64,000 nucleotides of DNA from NCBI RefSeq assembly GCF_001522545.3, contig NC_031783.1:4462335-4526334 (forward strand), in the 5' to 3' direction. A program made the translations under genes and the position numbers. Of the stretch, positions 60,964-64,000 are shown one piece after another (the first letter of the stretch is position 1; each line of letters begins with the position of its first letter). The notes under the pieces were generated by a model. It saw only the letters and a program-made list of their open reading frames with translations. It made no database searches and was not told the DNA's origin. The stretch comes from Parus major (taxonomy: Eukaryota > Chordata > Aves > Passeriformes > Paridae).

Positions 60964-63900
60964 TTTCACCCTGAAAACACTTTGCAGAAGCAAAGCCAGA
61001 AAATGTAGGTAAAACTGATGTAAGAATGTTGTAAGGGTTTGAGGTCTTTCTCCAGTAAATTTTGAAGTTTTCTGTGTGACTTCAGATCCCCATTTGTGCA
61101 GTTTCCACTTATGTGCAGGCTGACCTGACATATAATGGAAAAGTTTCACACTACATTTGTAACAATATCTCAAAGGATTCCAGTGTTTCCTAGGAAATTC
61201 TGGAACATCTCCAAGTGAAGAAAGTGTGTTATGTCTGGATATTCTGCCTCTAGATCAGCTGTCTATGCTGGCACAGTTTACCATGGTGGAGGGGAGATGC
61301 TGTGTGGAATATAATAAAATAAATAAATTACTGCTCTCAAAAGCAGCAAATGACTGACAAGACATGAATCCAAACTTCTGGGGTATGAACAGCCTGGACA
61401 GAACATGCTCATGTAAGAGCAACTGGATTAGTGTTTGAATATTATTTTAGCAGTCTTGGCAAAGTTGTCAATATAAAAATGATGGCAGAGGAGAAAGGGA
61501 TTTGTTTTTCTGATGTTTGGGAAAACAGCAGTTCCTTTCTGAAGGGTGACACTGTGCACTCCAATAGCACCTTTTGTTATTCATTCAAGACATGCTGTGT
61601 ATGCTTCTCAGATATTTTTATGTCCCCCTTTCCTAGCTGAATAAGAGCTTTTTTCCAACTGTATATTGGTATATCGTTGACCTATAAAGAAATAATAATA
61701 GTAGTCCTGGTAGTCTATTACCAGGTATGTTAATGACCTGATGAAGTTTTGAAATACAGCATCTCAAATGCCATATTCTTTATCTAGTTCTTAATACCTT
61801 TGCAGTTTCCTATTGCTATTTGATGATCAGTTTTTGCTGGAATATGTTTTGCAATTACAATAAGAGATTTAATGTTGTTTTGAACTCTGCCAAAGTCTGA
61901 TTAGATTTTCTGTTTTGGCCGAAGTAATTTCTTTGTGCTTCAATTTTCTCTATATAAAATGCTCAGATTGCAGGGTTTTAGACTGCAGATCCTGGTAATT
62001 AACTGCAAGTCTGATTTTTAGTTCAGCATAAGGTTAACCAGCTTCCATAAAGCAAAATCCTATTTATTCAGAATGAAAGGATTATAGGGAAGACATAAAG
62101 TAGCAAAAAAAGTAGTTTATATACAAGTCAGGGTTAGGAGGAAGGCATCAGTACTGACACAGAGCTCCTAATAGAAAAGCAATAGGTAATACCCCCTCAG
62201 GGCTCTAAGGAGTTCTGGTAGTAATTCCACATCACTCCCAGTTCATGGAAGGAACTTCTCCCCACAGATTCACTGTCTGCATTTATCAGTCATTGTGTAA
62301 TCTCCTCAGGAAACAAACTCTGCTGCTTCTTACATCATTATGGAGAAACATGTTTTATCAGCTAACTCCCCACCTGGAGGAGGGCCCTGAATTCCCACTG
62401 GAATATTGCAGATGGGCACTGCAGCATCCAAACAAAGGCACCACTACTGCTGGATAAAAATGTCTGAGAGTGACAAAGCTGAGTTGAGAAGAGAATATTT
62501 AAGGACATATTCCTGTTCTTAGGCCTTTTTCTGAACCCTTCCTTGGCAGCAGGGAGGTCACTGAACCCCACGCTGGGTTTTGGTCTGACCCTGTATGGGA
62601 CATTTTTATCTTCTCAGCAGCCAAGATACATTAAACAACTTATTTATCAGTATTTCTGTACAGACCTGGTGGAGGCTGTGCTTGGTCCAGCATAGTAAGA
62701 AATAAGATCTCCTGGCCTGGAGATCTTTACAGGACAATTTGACAAAAATGACAAAGGTTAGGAGGGAAGTAAGAGCCAAGAGCTATGCTGTGATTTGTAC
62801 AAAGATAAACAGCCAGAGATGGGAGATGCCTCAGGTTCTTGCTGGTTGTTTGTTCTGTAGGTCAAACAGCTTAGATTTTACTTCTCTGTTGAAGCTCCTT
62901 TTATATTTACTAAGAGATTTACTTCAGAATTCTGATGCATTTCTTCCTGTAGCAGTCACCTTTTCACATTTATTTACACTCTTCTGTATTAATGAAAGCC
63001 ATAAAGTTCAAATTATATCATCTTGGTTAGGATGGGTGAAATAGCATAAATGTTTTTGTTCTTTCCTTGGATCCTGATTCAGGTCTAACTATCAGCATGT
63101 GTTTTAATCCTGATATTGCTCAAACCCAGTATGTTTTCAGTGCCTTTCCTGGATAGGTTTCTGTAAAATCGAAGCTACTCTGGTGTTGTAGGACTGAGCA
63201 GTTACTCAGCCTCACTGTGCTTGTCACAGTGCTGAGCCCTAGAGAGCTCGAAAACCTGTCTCTTCATCCGACATGAATATCTAATTCTTCATGGATCTGT
63301 CTTTCACTGCAGAGAGATACAAATATTCTCAGCAATCCTACAAATAGATAGGAACTTTCTTAAAATTAGACAGGCTATTTTGTCAATCTTTTTCTTTTCT
63401 TTTTTTTTGTGTTCTTGTCTTGATTTGTTTCTGTTCTCCAACTACTTGACTTTTTGTGTTTATAACTCTTTTTTGCCTCTTCTTTCTCCTCCTGTGAAAG
63501 ACTACCTGTCTGTCCCCTGGTAATGTGTAGAATTTATGCCAGAAGCTGCTTCTTCAAAGATGTGTCTATACAAAAATTCTCAGGTGGGTATTGCTCTCCC
63601 TTGATGTAGTCCTCTCTGCAAAAATAAGAAAATTGTGCTTTGTCATTCCCAAAGACCAAGACAGATCTCTCTTTTTTCTAAAGAATATCTTTTAAATCAC
63701 AGTCACTTTGAATTCCTGTATTTCCTTTGTACCTGCACACTTCCCAGCTCTCCTGTCTGACAGCAGCAGGTAAAGCTGCTCCCCTCTAACCTTTGAAGCG
63801 AGTGAGGGAAGGAGTGAAGATGAGACCTGAGGCAGTGATGGGAAATAGGGGTGATGGGAGGACAAGGTGGCCTTGCCTTGCTTGGGAGGCTGTAAAGACA

Positions 63901-64000
63901 CAAAGCAGCTCCTGTGCAGAAACCTTGTTTGCAGGGCTGAGCTCTGGTGGAATTCCCAGCTATGCCAAGCTCTGAACAGCCCCTGGTGCAGCAGAGAACA
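60964..64000. other. gene-free stretch to window end
   Basis: No further exon in line with the frame at 60466-60960 was found. AATAAAATAAATAAATAAAT-type low complexity lies near 61310-61330 and a T/C-rich tract at 63388-63412. The last 300 bp are GC-richer with overlapping frames on both strands. Confidence 0.55.

Noticed and set aside
1..64000. CRISPR arrays, tRNA, rRNA or bacterial-type operons
   Set aside because: None seen; the sequence is vertebrate. The only tRNA-like arrangement is the SINE head at 27345.

Overview
This is eukaryotic, vertebrate nuclear DNA and almost certainly avian. Two CR1 LINE 3' ends carry the bird-type terminus (11712-11850 on +, 57803-58423 on -). An avian-type endogenous-retrovirus LTR remnant sits at 20764-21135, and tRNA-derived SINE (MIR-like) fossils occur as well. 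The low repeat density and generally AT-rich, CpG-poor sequence fit a bird macrochromosome; a passerine is plausible but not proven. There are no bacterial features such as operons, ribosome binding sites or CRISPR arrays.

The window is essentially non-coding: intergenic, or the inside of a very long intron. No complete protein-coding gene is visible. Nearly all start-to-stop frames of 60-150 codons look like chance. Three minus-strand stretches read like coding DNA or its remains. The first, 2672-3073, is an open block with a basic, Gln-rich helical segment. The second, 5154-5459, is an open block without a start codon that encodes about six clean coiled-coil heptads; it lies in a decayed region (about 4630-5560) that resembles the ORF1 of an L1/Tx1-type LINE. 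The third, 60466-60960, is a Ser/Leu/Pro-rich frame of about 160 residues that could be a terminal exon. None could be assigned to a named gene.

Layout. 1-7 kb: AT-rich DNA with the first two coding-like blocks. 7-20 kb: gene-free DNA with an A/C-rich simple repeat and a CR1 tail. 20-28 kb: solo LTR remnant, two SINE fossils, a GC-richer patch near 25.1-25.4 kb, and a perfect POU-dimer palindrome at 26799. 28-35 kb: possible conserved non-coding sequence around 31.9-32.5 kb, then a seven-copy 52/53-bp minisatellite (33789-34151) and a MIR-like fragment. 35-49 kb: gene-free DNA with a 17-G homopolymer and a 19-T run. 49.8-50.2 kb: an old degenerate AT-rich repeat. 50-57 kb: gene-free DNA with a homeodomain-site-rich block near 53.9 kb and an AT dinucleotide array at 55.5 kb. 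57.8-58.4 kb: the longer CR1. 60.5-61.0 kb: the third coding-like block; the rest is featureless.

Nothing in the window acts together as a pathway. Its likely functions are regulatory (clustered homeodomain and POU sites), plus a record of transposon activity and decay.
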